DNA of 64,000 nucleotides from Novosphingobium sp. NDB2Meth1 (GTDB lineage: Bacteria > Pseudomonadota > Alphaproteobacteria > Sphingomonadales > Sphingomonadaceae). The DNA is taken from the NCBI RefSeq assembly GCF_900117425.1, contig NZ_FPEH01000032.1:372001-436000 (forward strand). The letters are read 5' to 3'. Positions within the stretch are counted from its first letter, which is position 1. Each line of letters begins with the position of its first letter. The notes beneath the pieces are model-generated. The model made no database searches, had not been told where the DNA came from, and was given only the letters and a program-made list of their open reading frames with translations. The translations under genes and the position numbers were made by a program. This document shows positions 1 to 9,093 of this stretch, in pieces.

Positions 1-411
1 CTCGTCATCGCCGCCACCGGGCTGGTCGCAGGATGCGGGGGCAAGGCGCGCCCCAAGCTTGATCTCGCCGCCAGCAAAGTCACCACAATCGGCGTCAACG
101 CCTACCTCTGGCGCGCCACGCTGGAGACGCTTTCGTTCATGCCGCTGGTGCAGACGGACAGCAACGGCGGCGTGGTCGTGACTGACTGGTACGCCAATCC
201 GCGCAATCCGAACGAGCGGATGAAGCTCACCGTATCGATCCTCGATCAGGATCTGCGCGCCGATGCACTGCGCATCGCCGCCAGTCGCCAGGTCAGTCAG
301 TCGGGCAACTGGGTCGATGCACCGGTCCAGGCCGCCACGGTGCAAAAGCTCGAAGACATCATCCTTACCAAGGCTCGCGATCTGCGCCGCCAAACGCTGG
401 TCAAGGGGTGA
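1..411 (+). CDS. DUF3576 domain lipoprotein (5' end outside window)
   Basis: The frame is open from base 1, so the N-terminus is missing. The first visible residues read as the end of a lipoprotein signal peptide with the lipobox LVAGC at about residues 8-12, and the Cys would be lipidated after export. The rest (NAYLWRATLETLSFMPL, then a region ending in KARDLRRQTLVKG) matches my memory of the DUF3576 family, found directly upstream of leuS in alphaproteobacteria. An internal ATG at 139 is not the start, because conserved sequence lies before it. Function unknown; presumably anchored in the outer membrane and co-transcribed with leuS. Confidence 0.8.
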   Translation, partial: LVIAATGLVAGCGGKARPKLDLAASKVTTIGVNAYLWRATLETLSFMPLVQTDSNGGVVVTDWYANPRNPNERMKLTVSILDQDLRADALRIAASRQVSQSGNWVDAPVQAATVQKLEDIILTKARDLRRQTLVKG

Positions 412-476
412 TTTCCGAAGGGCTCGCCCTCGCCTGACGGTTGCACGGCCTCGCGACGCTCCCTAGAGGGGGCGGC

Positions 477-3014
477 ATGACTGCCGACCGATCAGAACCC
501 GTCCGCTTCGACCCTGCCACCGCCGATCTGCGCTGGCAGCAAACGTGGGACGAGCGCCAGACCTTCCGGGCTGACGATAGCTCGCCCAAGCCGCGCAGCT
601 ACGTGCTCGAGATGTTCCCCTATCCCTCGGGGCGCATCCACATCGGCCACGTGCGCAACTACACGATGGGCGACGTGCTGGCGCGCTACAAGCGGATGCG
701 CGGGTTCGAAGTGCTCCACCCGATGGGCTGGGACGCGTTCGGGATGCCCGCCGAGAACGCGGCCATGGAAAAGGGCGTCCATCCCGGCGGCTGGACCCGC
801 ACCAACATCGCCAACATGAAGGCTCAGCTGAAGCGCCTCGGCTTTGCGCTCGACTGGAGCCGCGAGCTGGCGACCTGCGAGCCCGAATATTATGGCCATG
901 AGCAGGCGCTGTTCCTCGATCTCTACGCCGCGGGCCTGATCACCCGCAAGGAATCGACCGTCAACTGGGACCCGGTCGACATGACCGTGCTCGCCAACGA
1001 GCAGGTAATCGACGGGCGCGGCTGGCGCTCGGGCGCGCTGGTCGAGAAGCGCAAGCTGAACCAGTGGTTCCTCAAGATCACCGAGTTCGCGGACGAGCTG
1101 CTCGAAGGCCTATCCGGGCTCGACAAGTGGCCCGAGAAGGTGCGTACGATGCAGGAGAACTGGATCGGCAAGTCGCAAGGCTTGCAGTTCCGCTTCGACC
1201 TTTCGAACGGCGACAGCGTCGAGGTCTACACCACCCGTCCCGACACGATCTTCGGCGCCAGCTTCGTGGCGGTCGCGCCCGATCATCCGATTGCACAGGG
1301 CGTCGCGGCCTCGAACTGCGAAGCGGCGAACTTCATCGCGCTGTGCAAGAAGGGCGGCACCACGGCCGCTGAGTTGGAAACGGCAGAGAAGCTGGGCTTC
1401 GATACCGGCATCGGCGCGCGTCATCCGCTGACGGGCAAGTATCTGCCGGTCTACATCGCGAACTTCGTGCTGATGGAATACGGCACCGGCGCGATCATGG
1501 CCGTGCCCGGCCACGACCAGCGCGACTTCGATTTCGCGACCAAATACAGCCTTCCCATCCTTCGCGTTGTCGCGGCCGATCCCGCAGATGCGGACAAGGC
1601 GTTCGCGGGCGAGGCGGAAGCAGGCGACGGGGTGCTCGTCAACTCCGACTTCCTCGATGGCATGGCCGTCGCGGCGGCGAAGTCTGCCGTCATCGAGCGC
1701 GCGCAGGCCGAGGGCTGGGGCGAAGGCAAGACCGTGTGGCGGCTGCGTGACTGGGGCGTCTCGCGCCAGCGCTATTGGGGCACGCCGATCCCGTTCATCC
1801 ACTGCGAAGTGTGCGGCGTGGTGCCGGTGCCCAAGAAGCAGCTGCCGGTGGTGCTGCCAGAAGACGTGACCTTCGACGTGCCCGGCAATCCGCTCGACCG
1901 TCACCCGACGTGGAAGCACGTCGGCTGCCCGCAGTGTGGCCATGCTGCGCGGCGCGAAACCGACACGCTCGATACGTTCGTCGATTCCTCGTGGTACTTC
2001 CTGCGCTTCGCCAGTCAGCCGGGTGACGCGCCGTTCGACCCGGAGGTGATCAAGCAGTGGCTGCCGGTCGAGCAGTATATCGGCGGGATCGAGCACGCGA
2101 TCCTGCACTTGCTCTATGCCCGCTTCTGGACCCGCGCGCTCGCCCGGATCGGCAAGCTCGAAGTGCAGGAACCTTTTGCGAGCCTGTTCACGCAGGGCAT
2201 GGTGACGCACGAGACCTACGAACGCCGCAATCCCGAGAACGGGCAGCCGGTGTTCTTTTCGCCCGGAGAAGTCGAGCGCACGGCGGATGGCGCCATGCTG
2301 AAGGCAGATGGCGCGCCGGTCGAGATCGGCCGCGTCATCAAGATGTCGAAGTCCAAGAAGAACGTGGTCGATCCCGACGAGATCGTCGCGCGTTACGGCG
2401 CCGATGCGATCCGCTGGTTCATGCTGTCTGACAGTCCGCCCGAGCGCGACCTGCCGTGGTCTGAGGCCGGGATCGAGGGCTGCTGGCGTTTTGTGCAGCG
2501 TTTGTGGCGCCTGTTTGGCGCAGCAGACGCTTCCGCAACAGGAGAGGACATCGCGCTGCGCCGCAAGACGCACCAGACCGTCCACGCGGTAGCGCAGGAC
2601 ATCGAGGCGCTGGGCTTCAACAAGGCCGTCGCGCGCATTTACGAACTGACCGGCGCGACGGAAAAGGCCGCACCATCCGTTGACCGGACGGCGGCAATCC
2701 GCACCCTGCTGCTGTTGGTGGCACCGATGATGCCGCACCTGGCGGAAGAGGCTTACTCCGCCTTCGCCGCAGGTCTTGTCGCCGACGCGGCCTGGCCTGA
2801 AGTCGATCCCGCCCTGCTCGTCGATGACGAGGTTACCGTCGCGGTTCAGGTCAAGGGCAAGCTGCGCGATACGCTTACCGTTGCCAAGGGCACCGCACGC
2901 GAAGAACTGGAGCGACTTGCTCTCGCCTCCGACAAGGTGCAGCGTGCGCTGGACGGGGCGGAGGTGAAGAAGGTGATCGTGGTGCCCGACCGACTGGTGA
3001 ACCTTGTCGCGTAA
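477..3014 (+). CDS. leuS: Leucyl-tRNA synthetase
   Basis: Class I aminoacyl-tRNA synthetase that charges tRNA-Leu in the cytoplasm. The HIGH signature is at residues 55-58, in a PYPSGRIHIGH context, and KMSKS is at residues 622-626. The CP1 editing domain lies between them (TTRPDTIFGASF near residue 255) and the anticodon-binding domain follows. About 845 residues is normal for bacterial LeuRS. The reading frame is open upstream, but the ATG at 477 has a GAGGGGG ribosome site just before it and gives the expected N-terminus. The last 11 bases overlap the lptE start, so the two are translationally coupled. Housekeeping gene at the head of leuS-lptE-holA. Confidence 0.97.
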   Translation: MTADRSEPVRFDPATADLRWQQTWDERQTFRADDSSPKPRSYVLEMFPYPSGRIHIGHVRNYTMGDVLARYKRMRGFEVLHPMGWDAFGMPAENAAMEKGVHPGGWTRTNIANMKAQLKRLGFALDWSRELATCEPEYYGHEQALFLDLYAAGLITRKESTVNWDPVDMTVLANEQVIDGRGWRSGALVEKRKLNQWFLKITEFADELLEGLSGLDKWPEKVRTMQENWIGKSQGLQFRFDLSNGDSVEVYTTRPDTIFGASFVAVAPDHPIAQGVAASNCEAANFIALCKKGGTTAAELETAEKLGFDTGIGARHPLTGKYLPVYIANFVLMEYGTGAIMAVPGHDQRDFDFATKYSLPILRVVAADPADADKAFAGEAEAGDGVLVNSDFLDGMAVAAAKSAVIERAQAEGWGEGKTVWRLRDWGVSRQRYWGTPIPFIHCEVCGVVPVPKKQLPVVLPEDVTFDVPGNPLDRHPTWKHVGCPQCGHAARRETDTLDTFVDSSWYFLRFASQPGDAPFDPEVIKQWLPVEQYIGGIEHAILHLLYARFWTRALARIGKLEVQEPFASLFTQGMVTHETYERRNPENGQPVFFSPGEVERTADGAMLKADGAPVEIGRVIKMSKSKKNVVDPDEIVARYGADAIRWFMLSDSPPERDLPWSEAGIEGCWRFVQRLWRLFGAADASATGEDIALRRKTHQTVHAVAQDIEALGFNKAVARIYELTGATEKAAPSVDRTAAIRTLLLLVAPMMPHLAEEAYSAFAAGLVADAAWPEVDPALLVDDEVTVAVQVKGKLRDTLTVAKGTAREELERLALASDKVQRALDGAEVKKVIVVPDRLVNLVA

Positions 3015-3501
3015 GATCCTCCTCGCCGCCCTTGCGCCATTGCCGCTGCTGGCCGGATGCGGTCTGCAGCCGATGTACGCAGGCGGCGGCAGCGGGACAG
3101 TCGCGCGGGCGCTGGCCGGCGTCGACGTGACGTCGATCGAGGGCAAAGCTGGCTGGCTCGTTCGCGCCGCGCTCGTTGATCGGCTGGGTGCAGGCGCGCA
3201 GAGTTCGCCCCGCTATCGACTCGACGTTCGGCTTGACGAGCAGTTGCAGGGCCTCGGCCTGCTGGCCAACGATTCCGTTACCCGTGAGAGGAGGTCCTTG
3301 CGGGCACGCTACCAGCTCGTCGATCTCGGCAGTGGCGAGATCGTGCTGGACGCAACAGCAGGGGCCGATGCGGGCATCGACATCGTATCCAGCGAATATG
3401 CGGTTATCGCCGCCGAACAGACCGCGCTGGAGAACCTCAGCCATGAGGTTGCCGACCAGATCGTGACCCGGGTCGCCACGAAACTTCGCAAGGCAAGCTG
3501 A
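3004..3501 (+). CDS. lptE: LPS-assembly lipoprotein LptE
   Basis: Outer-membrane lipoprotein that plugs the LptD barrel and helps insert lipopolysaccharide into the outer leaflet. The N-terminus is a short signal peptide with lipobox LLAGC (Cys19), followed by GLQPMYAGG, typical of alphaproteobacterial LptE. At 165 residues it has the usual length. It starts with TTG inside the end of leuS, which fits translational coupling; no ATG is available before the signal peptide. Lying between leuS and holA is the common bacterial arrangement. The sequence is divergent, as is usual for this family, so the call rests on lipobox, size and context. Confidence 0.88.
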   Translation: MSRKILLAALAPLPLLAGCGLQPMYAGGGSGTVARALAGVDVTSIEGKAGWLVRAALVDRLGAGAQSSPRYRLDVRLDEQLQGLGLLANDSVTRERRSLRARYQLVDLGSGEIVLDATAGADAGIDIVSSEYAVIAAEQTALENLSHEVADQIVTRVATKLRKAS

Positions 3502-3509
3502 GCGCGGCC

Positions 3510-4547
3510 GTGAAGGCGACGCAGAAGAATTTCGCTGGCCAAATGGCACGTGCCGCCGCTGATGCGGCGGTATTCTATTTCTGCGGGCCGGACGAGGCAG
3601 GCGCCGCCGATGCAGCCGCGCGGCTGTCAGGTTTTGTCGGCGTGCAGCAGGGGCAGTTCGAGCGGATCGAGCTGGCAGGTGCCGATTTGCGCCGCGATCC
3701 GGTGCGGCTGGCCGACGAAGCGCGGTCCGTCTCACTGTTCGGTGACAAACGCCAGATCCATGTGCGCTGCTCGGGTGACGAGGTCTACGACGCCGTCGAG
3801 ACGTTGCTTGCCAGTCCGGTCAAGGGCTGGCCGGTGTTCATTCTGGCCAGTTCGGCAACCGACAAGTCCCGTATTGCCAAGCTGCTGGCTGACCGTCCTG
3901 ATGCGCTTGTGACGATGTTCCATCCGCCGGATCTGCGGTCGGTCACGCTGGCCGTGCGCGAGATGGCGGACCCGGCAGGATTGCACCTCAGTGATGAACT
4001 GGCAGAACGAATCGCTCGCGGCGCCGCGCTAGATACGCGAATGGCGCGCAGCGAGATCGAGAAGCTGGTGCTTTATCTCGACGCGAGCCCCGAGTCCCCG
4101 CGGCGAGCCGATGCCGCCGCGCTCGACGCGATTGCCGCGGTGAGCGAGGACGACGGTTTCATGCCGCTGGTCAACACTGTGCTGACAGGAGATACCACTC
4201 GATTGACACCGGAACTGGCGCGATTTCAGGAGCTTGAGCTCAGTCCTGTCGGGCTGTTGCTGGCCTTCGAGCGTCGCGCAGCACAACTTGCGCAACTCTC
4301 GGGCCGCATGCGCGGTCGTGGCGACATCAATGCCTTTCTTGAGCACGAAATGGCCGCGCGCCGTGTCTTTTTTCGGGACAAGCCGGATCTTTCGCAGCAA
4401 TTACGGCGCTGGCGTGGCCGGAAGCTCGCGCGTCTTATCGACCGCTTGATGACACTGCACCGCCAGCTGCTCGCGGATAACCGAAACGGTGAAATCATTC
4501 TATCCCAAGGACTTGCCGAGATCACCCGCGCGGCATCACGCGGATAG
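3510..4547 (+). CDS. holA: DNA polymerase III, delta subunit
   Basis: Clamp-loader subunit that opens the beta sliding clamp. The 345-residue protein carries the AAA+-like N-terminal part (AVFYFCGPDEAGAADAAARL), a central region with LDTRMARSEIEKLVLY, and a helical C-terminal collar (QLRRWRGRKLARLIDRLM). The Walker A motif is degenerate, as is normal for delta. Start is GTG, 8 bases after the lptE stop. The leuS-lptE-holA order is a strong contextual confirmation. It is the last housekeeping gene before the EPS locus. Confidence 0.92.
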   Translation: MKATQKNFAGQMARAAADAAVFYFCGPDEAGAADAAARLSGFVGVQQGQFERIELAGADLRRDPVRLADEARSVSLFGDKRQIHVRCSGDEVYDAVETLLASPVKGWPVFILASSATDKSRIAKLLADRPDALVTMFHPPDLRSVTLAVREMADPAGLHLSDELAERIARGAALDTRMARSEIEKLVLYLDASPESPRRADAAALDAIAAVSEDDGFMPLVNTVLTGDTTRLTPELARFQELELSPVGLLLAFERRAAQLAQLSGRMRGRGDINAFLEHEMAARRVFFRDKPDLSQQLRRWRGRKLARLIDRLMTLHRQLLADNRNGEIILSQGLAEITRAASRG

Positions 4548-4673
4548 TTCGACGAGTTGCCGCTGTCATCGGACCGGCTGTGCGATCGATCACATCGACT
4601 CGCTTGTTTTTGGCTCAGAACATTGTAGGTATTGCACCGCAGCATTCCTACCGATATCGAGGAATCTGCTTAT

Positions 4674-4683
4674 AAGAATTCTT
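4674..4683. promoter_or_regulatory. 10-bp palindrome upstream of the EPS genes
   Basis: The 196-base gap between holA and the first EPS gene is less GC-rich than its surroundings and contains the perfect palindrome AAGAATTCTT, 60 bases before the transferase ATG. It could be an operator or just part of an AT-rich promoter. No convincing -35/-10 pair could be fixed by eye. Confidence 0.25.
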
Positions 4684-4743
4684 GTCGTCCGGGTCGCACA
4701 ACCGGAACGCTGATCTCAAGCGGTTCAAAAGGGTGCTTTTGCG

Positions 4744-6177
4744 ATGACGACGTTGCAGCGAGACAGAGATACTGTCGCGTCGCCTGCCTGGGCAGGAGGC
4801 GACCAATCTTCAGGGAAGAAGCGGCAACTCAAGCTTCCGCTGGCTCCTTCGCTCGAGAAGCGGCGTCTTCAGGCATACCTTTTACTGATGCTCGCCGACG
4901 GTATTGCCATCGTTGGCGCATCGATGCTGGTCAGCTTGCTCTATTTCGGCCACGCCTACGATTCGCAGACTTTGCAGCAGATCTACCTTTATCTGCCGCT
5001 CTATTGGGGCGCGGCGCTGATGACGCGGACCTATTCGATCCAGTCCCTGACATCGCTTAGGTACAGCCAGTCCCGCTCGATGACAGCGATGGCGCTTGCG
5101 CTCACGCTGATGATTTTCGTGGCATTCTTCACAAAGTCGAGCGAGCAGTTCTCGCGCGTATCAACGTTGGCCAGCCTCGTGGTGATTGCAGGCGCGATGG
5201 CTTGGGCCCGCGCTGCCACGCAGCGTCTGATCCAGTCCAGTTGCGGCCCTACCGCCAAGAACGTGCTCGTTATTGATGACGGCGGCGCTCCGGTTCGCGT
5301 ACCGCATGCTTGGCACATCGACTCCCGCGAACACCGGCTTCGCCCTGACCGCAACGATCCGCACATGCTCGACCGACTTGGCATGTTCATGACCAACATG
5401 GACCGCGTCATCGTGACATGTCCTCCGGAGCGCCGGAAGGATTGGGCTCTCGTATTCAAGGGCTCCAACATCTCCGGCGAGATCGTTGATCCGGAAGTGC
5501 AGGAACTTGGCGTCCTCGGCGCCGGGCGTGGCCATGGCTTTGGCTCGCTCATCGTGTCGGTCGGGCCGCTCGGTCTTCGATCGAGAGCCGTGAAGCGGGC
5601 CATGGATCTTGCCATCGCGGGCAGCGCCACGGTGGCGCTTGCGCCGCTGCTGCTCGTGGTTGCCTTGATGATCTGGCTTGAAGATCGCGGGCCGGTCTTC
5701 TTCATGCAGCAGCGGCAAGGCCGCAACAATCGACTGTTCTGGATCTACAAATTCCGTTCGATGCGGGTCGAGAAGCTGGACGCCGCTGGCGCGCGCTCGG
5801 CGAGCAAGGACGATGATCGGATCACCCGGATCGGCCGCTTCATCCGCAAGACCAGCATCGATGAGCTACCGCAGCTGCTCAATGTGCTGCGCGGAGACAT
5901 GAGCATTGTTGGGCCGCGCCCGCATGCGATCGGCTCGTTGGCAGGTCAGAAGCGGTTTTGGGAAGTCGATCCCCGGTATTTGCTCCGTCATTCGCTGAAG
6001 CCCGGCCTGACTGGCCTGGCGCAGATTCGCGGGCTGCGCGGCGCTACTGATTCGGAGGCCGATCTCAGCAGTCGCCTTCAGGCAGATCTCGAGTACCTCG
6101 ATGGCTGGACGGCAATCCGGGACGTCCGGATCATCTTTGCAACGCTCACCGTATTGGTTCACGATCGTGCGTTCTGA
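4744..6177 (+). CDS. Polyprenyl-phosphate hexose-1-phosphate transferase (EPS initiating enzyme)
   Basis: Integral inner-membrane phosphoglycosyl transferase that starts EPS repeat units by moving a sugar phosphate from a UDP-sugar to undecaprenyl phosphate. The first half has several membrane segments (about residues 45-70, 80-100, 115-165). The C-terminal bacterial sugar transferase domain begins near residue 280 (RAVKRAMDLAIAG), with FWIYKFRSMR, the catalytic-region motif SIDELPQLLNVLRGDMS and VGPRP. This is the WcaJ/GumD/SpsB type, 477 residues, normal length. It is the first gene of the plus-strand EPS block. The sugar transferred cannot be told from sequence. Confidence 0.92.
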   Translation: MTTLQRDRDTVASPAWAGGDQSSGKKRQLKLPLAPSLEKRRLQAYLLLMLADGIAIVGASMLVSLLYFGHAYDSQTLQQIYLYLPLYWGAALMTRTYSIQSLTSLRYSQSRSMTAMALALTLMIFVAFFTKSSEQFSRVSTLASLVVIAGAMAWARAATQRLIQSSCGPTAKNVLVIDDGGAPVRVPHAWHIDSREHRLRPDRNDPHMLDRLGMFMTNMDRVIVTCPPERRKDWALVFKGSNISGEIVDPEVQELGVLGAGRGHGFGSLIVSVGPLGLRSRAVKRAMDLAIAGSATVALAPLLLVVALMIWLEDRGPVFFMQQRQGRNNRLFWIYKFRSMRVEKLDAAGARSASKDDDRITRIGRFIRKTSIDELPQLLNVLRGDMSIVGPRPHAIGSLAGQKRFWEVDPRYLLRHSLKPGLTGLAQIRGLRGATDSEADLSSRLQADLEYLDGWTAIRDVRIIFATLTVLVHDRAF

Positions 6178-6375
6178 GGCAAACCGTTTGAGCTGTGGGA
6201 CGAAGCGATTTGAGACACGCATTTGCGGCGATGCGGGGTGCGATACGCTTCAATTTGCAGCATTTTTCGCCGTTCGCATACGCAGCAATTATTTGCGTTG
6301 AAACCAAGATTCGGGTTGAACGAATCACGAAAGAGCACTAAGCAATCTTCCATAAAGTTAATGGAGTGTGGGACA

Positions 6376-6642
6376 ATGAGCATGTTGAAGATCGCATTGG
6401 CGGGTAGCGTCGCCTTCGGCGTAATCCTTGCTGGGACTGCCGCAAACGCTGAACCGGTTCGTGCGTCTGCCGCCACTCCCGGAGTGGTTTCGGTTAAGAA
6501 GATCAAGGCCCTCCGCACAACCGCGCCCGTGTCGCGTGAATCGCGTGAAGTTTCCGGTACCGATATTGGTCTCGGACTTCTCGCTGCCGGTGTCGGTGGT
6601 TTCGCGATCTACGAGGCGACGAAGTCGGACAGCCCGGGCTGA
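6376..6642 (+). CDS. Small exported protein with C-terminal hydrophobic segment
   Basis: 88 residues. The frame is open further upstream, but the ATG at 6376 has GGAG nine bases before it and gives a clean signal peptide (MSMLKIALAGSVAFGV..., likely cleavage after AANA near residue 25). The mature part is basic and then ends in a glycine/alanine-rich hydrophobic stretch (GLGLLAAGVGGFAIYEA) and a polar tail. I do not recognise a family. Its place between the initiating transferase and the polymerase suggests a small envelope component of the EPS machinery, but that is inference. Confidence 0.7.
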   Translation: MSMLKIALAGSVAFGVILAGTAANAEPVRASAATPGVVSVKKIKALRTTAPVSRESREVSGTDIGLGLLAAGVGGFAIYEATKSDSPG

Positions 6643-6646
6643 TCGA

Positions 6647-6695
6647 GCCCGCAAGATTGATGGTTTTGAAGGGCTCGCAATCTCGTTTTGCGGGC
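6647..6695 (+). terminator. Hairpin after the small exported protein
   Basis: GCCCGCAA (6647-6654) pairs with TTGCGGGC (6688-6695), and GATTG (6655-6659) with CAATC (6678-6682), forming an extended imperfect hairpin 4 bases after the stop codon. There is no clear T run, so it may attenuate and not fully terminate transcription before the polymerase gene. Confidence 0.4.
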
Positions 6696-6829
6696 CCTTC
6701 GCTTAGGGGCCGGAGGCAGAGTATTGTCAGTCCAAAACCGGATGTTCAGAAATGGGGCTGCGGTGACGGGCGTTGAGGGTTGCCCTTCAGGGGTACCGCA
6801 CCTAGATCGTCTGCGAGGGAGGCACTGAC

Positions 6830-8281
6830 ATGTCGTCAAGCGCGCGGGCAATCAAGAGCTCTGCTCAGGCCAGCCGCAGCAAAGGCCGCTCTTCGTCTGG
6901 GAGGAACACAGACAAGCTGCCCGTAGTAACGACAAGGCCGCTCCCCGGCACTGTGCTCTGCATGGCACTTGTCGGGCTGGCAATGGTCCTCGGCGGTGGC
7001 GGGACGGTCAATCCACTAACCGAAATGATCCTCCAGGTTCTGACCGCTCTCATCATGATCCCGCTCATCGCCAGTTCCGGTTGGCAGCGTGGTCTTGGCC
7101 CTGTTCAGGCTCCAGCCTTCATCCTGGCTGGGCTGATCCTGCTGATCCCGGTTCTCCAACTCGTTCCGCTTCCACCTTCAATCTGGCAAGCGCTGCCGGG
7201 GCGTTCGGTCGAGATCCAGTCGATAGCGCTCATCCAGGCGGACAAATCGTGGATGCCGCTGACGATGTCGCCGGCGCGGACCTTCGCATCGCTGCTGGCC
7301 ATGATTTGCCCCGCGCTGCTGCTCCTGCAGGTGAGCCGCCTCTCACTCAGGGGGCGCAACTGGCTTTGCATGGTCGTCGTTGGCGTAGCAGCTCTTTCCG
7401 TGATGCTAGGCGTCTTGCAGCTTTCGAGGACCGCGGGTTTCGAGTGGTCGCTTTACAGTCAATTCAGCCAAGGTTTTCTGGTAGGTTTTCAGGCAAACCG
7501 AAATGCGCAGGCAGACATCCTGCTCGCTGCGATTCTGGCGACCGGAGTGATCGCAACGTCGCGGCTAGGCGATGGCAGGCATCATGTCCTGACGTGGACG
7601 GGAATGATTATGGCGATCTCCGCCTTTCTCGTCGGACTCTTCATGACCGGGTCCCGGACTGGCATTACCCTGTCGGCGATTTCATTGTTATTCGTTGGCT
7701 TCATGCTTTGGCCGATGCTGCGCAAGCGAGCGGCTGTGGTCTATGGCCTTGCCGGTGCGGTCGGCCTGATGATCATCAGTGGCGGACTTCTCTTGCAGCT
7801 CCAATCGGTCCAGAAGGTCATCGGGCGCTTTTCTTTGGCGCATGAAGCGCGCTGGGACCTGTGGGCTGACACCTGGTATGCGATCGGCCAGGTCTGGCCA
7901 TATGGAAGTGGTATAGGGACAATCGTACCGATGCTCGAGGCGGCTGAGCGGCTTGAGGTCGTCGATGCCACCCGACCTGTGCGGGCGCACAATGATTGGC
8001 TTGAGTGGATGCTCGAGGCGGGCTTGCCCGGTATCATCGTGCTTGGCTTGATCCTGCTTTTTGTCCTCTACCTTGCGGCCAGAGCGATCATCTCGGTCAG
8101 CAAGCCTGATGCCTCGGCATCAAGGCGCGCGCAGGTGCAGTTTTCTATCGGCTTCCTTCTGATCGAGGCGCTCCATGCCATTGTCGATTATCCCATGCGC
8201 AGCATGTCGCTTGCGGCTATTGCCGCAGTTGCGGTAGCAATGCTGCTCAACCCTGCCGCGCCGCAGCGTAGTCATCAATGA
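6830..8281 (+). CDS. O-antigen ligase / Wzy-type polymerase family membrane protein
   Basis: A 483-residue polytopic inner-membrane protein with about ten hydrophobic segments, starting after a charged cytoplasmic tail of about 35 residues. The Wzy_C-type signature is in the second half: MTGSRTGI in one loop and, in the large periplasmic loop, RAHNDWLEWMLEAGLPG. Proteins of this family join lipid-linked oligosaccharides into chains or ligate them to an acceptor. Within the EPS block, polymerisation is the likelier role. A second, unrelated-looking polymerase lies at 20571-21959. Confidence 0.85.
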   Translation: MSSSARAIKSSAQASRSKGRSSSGRNTDKLPVVTTRPLPGTVLCMALVGLAMVLGGGGTVNPLTEMILQVLTALIMIPLIASSGWQRGLGPVQAPAFILAGLILLIPVLQLVPLPPSIWQALPGRSVEIQSIALIQADKSWMPLTMSPARTFASLLAMICPALLLLQVSRLSLRGRNWLCMVVVGVAALSVMLGVLQLSRTAGFEWSLYSQFSQGFLVGFQANRNAQADILLAAILATGVIATSRLGDGRHHVLTWTGMIMAISAFLVGLFMTGSRTGITLSAISLLFVGFMLWPMLRKRAAVVYGLAGAVGLMIISGGLLLQLQSVQKVIGRFSLAHEARWDLWADTWYAIGQVWPYGSGIGTIVPMLEAAERLEVVDATRPVRAHNDWLEWMLEAGLPGIIVLGLILLFVLYLAARAIISVSKPDASASRRAQVQFSIGFLLIEALHAIVDYPMRSMSLAAIAAVAVAMLLNPAAPQRSHQ

Positions 8282-8384
8282 TGCATAGGATTTGCGTGCT
8301 TTCATCCGATGTTGCACCGGGTCAGATATGCTGGCACCGTTTCGAATGTATCAATCTCTTTCTCGCCAAGGGGCTTAAGTAGTT

Positions 8385-9080
8385 GTGAAGAAATCCGCGG
8401 CCATTTCCCTGCTGCTGGTCAGCGCAACAAGTCTCTCGGCGTGCTCCTCGGGGCTTTATGGCGCGCTTCCCGCAAAGGACGCTGCCTATGCGATCATGCC
8501 TCCGATCGACAAAGCAGTTGCTCCATCCGAATACCTGATCGCACCAGGCGACGTCGTCTCGCTCATGGTGTTCGGCGAGCCGGACCTGACCTTCGAGAAA
8601 CTTCCGGTGGATGATGCAGGCTTCATCCAAGTCCCGCTGGCCGGTCCGGTGCATGTCGCAACTTTGACCCCAGCTCAGGCATCAACGTTGATCGCAACCA
8701 AATTGGGGGCCCGCTACTTGCGCGATCCGCAAGTGACCCTCAACGTCATCGAGCAGCCCGGTCAAACCGTGACGATTGAAGGCCAGGTGCTCAAGGCCGG
8801 GACCTATCCCGTCGATAACCAGACCACCCTACTTGGCGCAATCGCTCTGGCCCAGAGCCCGACGCGTATCGCGAAGCTGGATGAGGTCGTAATTTTTCGG
8901 ACTGTGAACAACACCCGCATGGCAGCGCGGTTCGACCTCAGCCGCATTCGTGCCGGTCGGGATCCCGACCCTCAAATTCTCGGCGGCGATGTGGTCGTCG
9001 TAGGCTTTTCGCAGGCGAAATCGATCTACCGCGACTTCCTACAGGCCGCGCCGATCTTCAACGTCTTCACCCGTTTTTAA
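8385..9080 (+). CDS. Polysaccharide export lipoprotein (Wza/GumB-like)
   Basis: Outer-membrane or periplasmic export protein of the polysaccharide biosynthesis/export (Poly_export) family. Lipoprotein signal peptide with LSAC (Cys20), then YLIAPGDVVSLMVFGEPDL, the conserved start of the PES domain, and SLBB-like repeats (VTIEGQVLKAGTYPV). At 231 residues it is short, like GumB, without the C-terminal helix of Escherichia coli Wza that spans the outer membrane; another pore subunit may be needed. Start is GTG. It stands 13 bases before its usual partner, the chain-length kinase. Confidence 0.92.
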   Translation: MKKSAAISLLLVSATSLSACSSGLYGALPAKDAAYAIMPPIDKAVAPSEYLIAPGDVVSLMVFGEPDLTFEKLPVDDAGFIQVPLAGPVHVATLTPAQASTLIATKLGARYLRDPQVTLNVIEQPGQTVTIEGQVLKAGTYPVDNQTTLLGAIALAQSPTRIAKLDEVVIFRTVNNTRMAARFDLSRIRAGRDPDPQILGGDVVVVGFSQAKSIYRDFLQAAPIFNVFTRF

Positions 9081-9093
9081 CTCCGGCGGTATC

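Noticed and set aside
1110..3146. Long antisense open frame (678 codons) over leuS
   Set aside because: It is a by-product of high-GC codon bias; no motif or ribosome site, and leuS is certain on the other strand.
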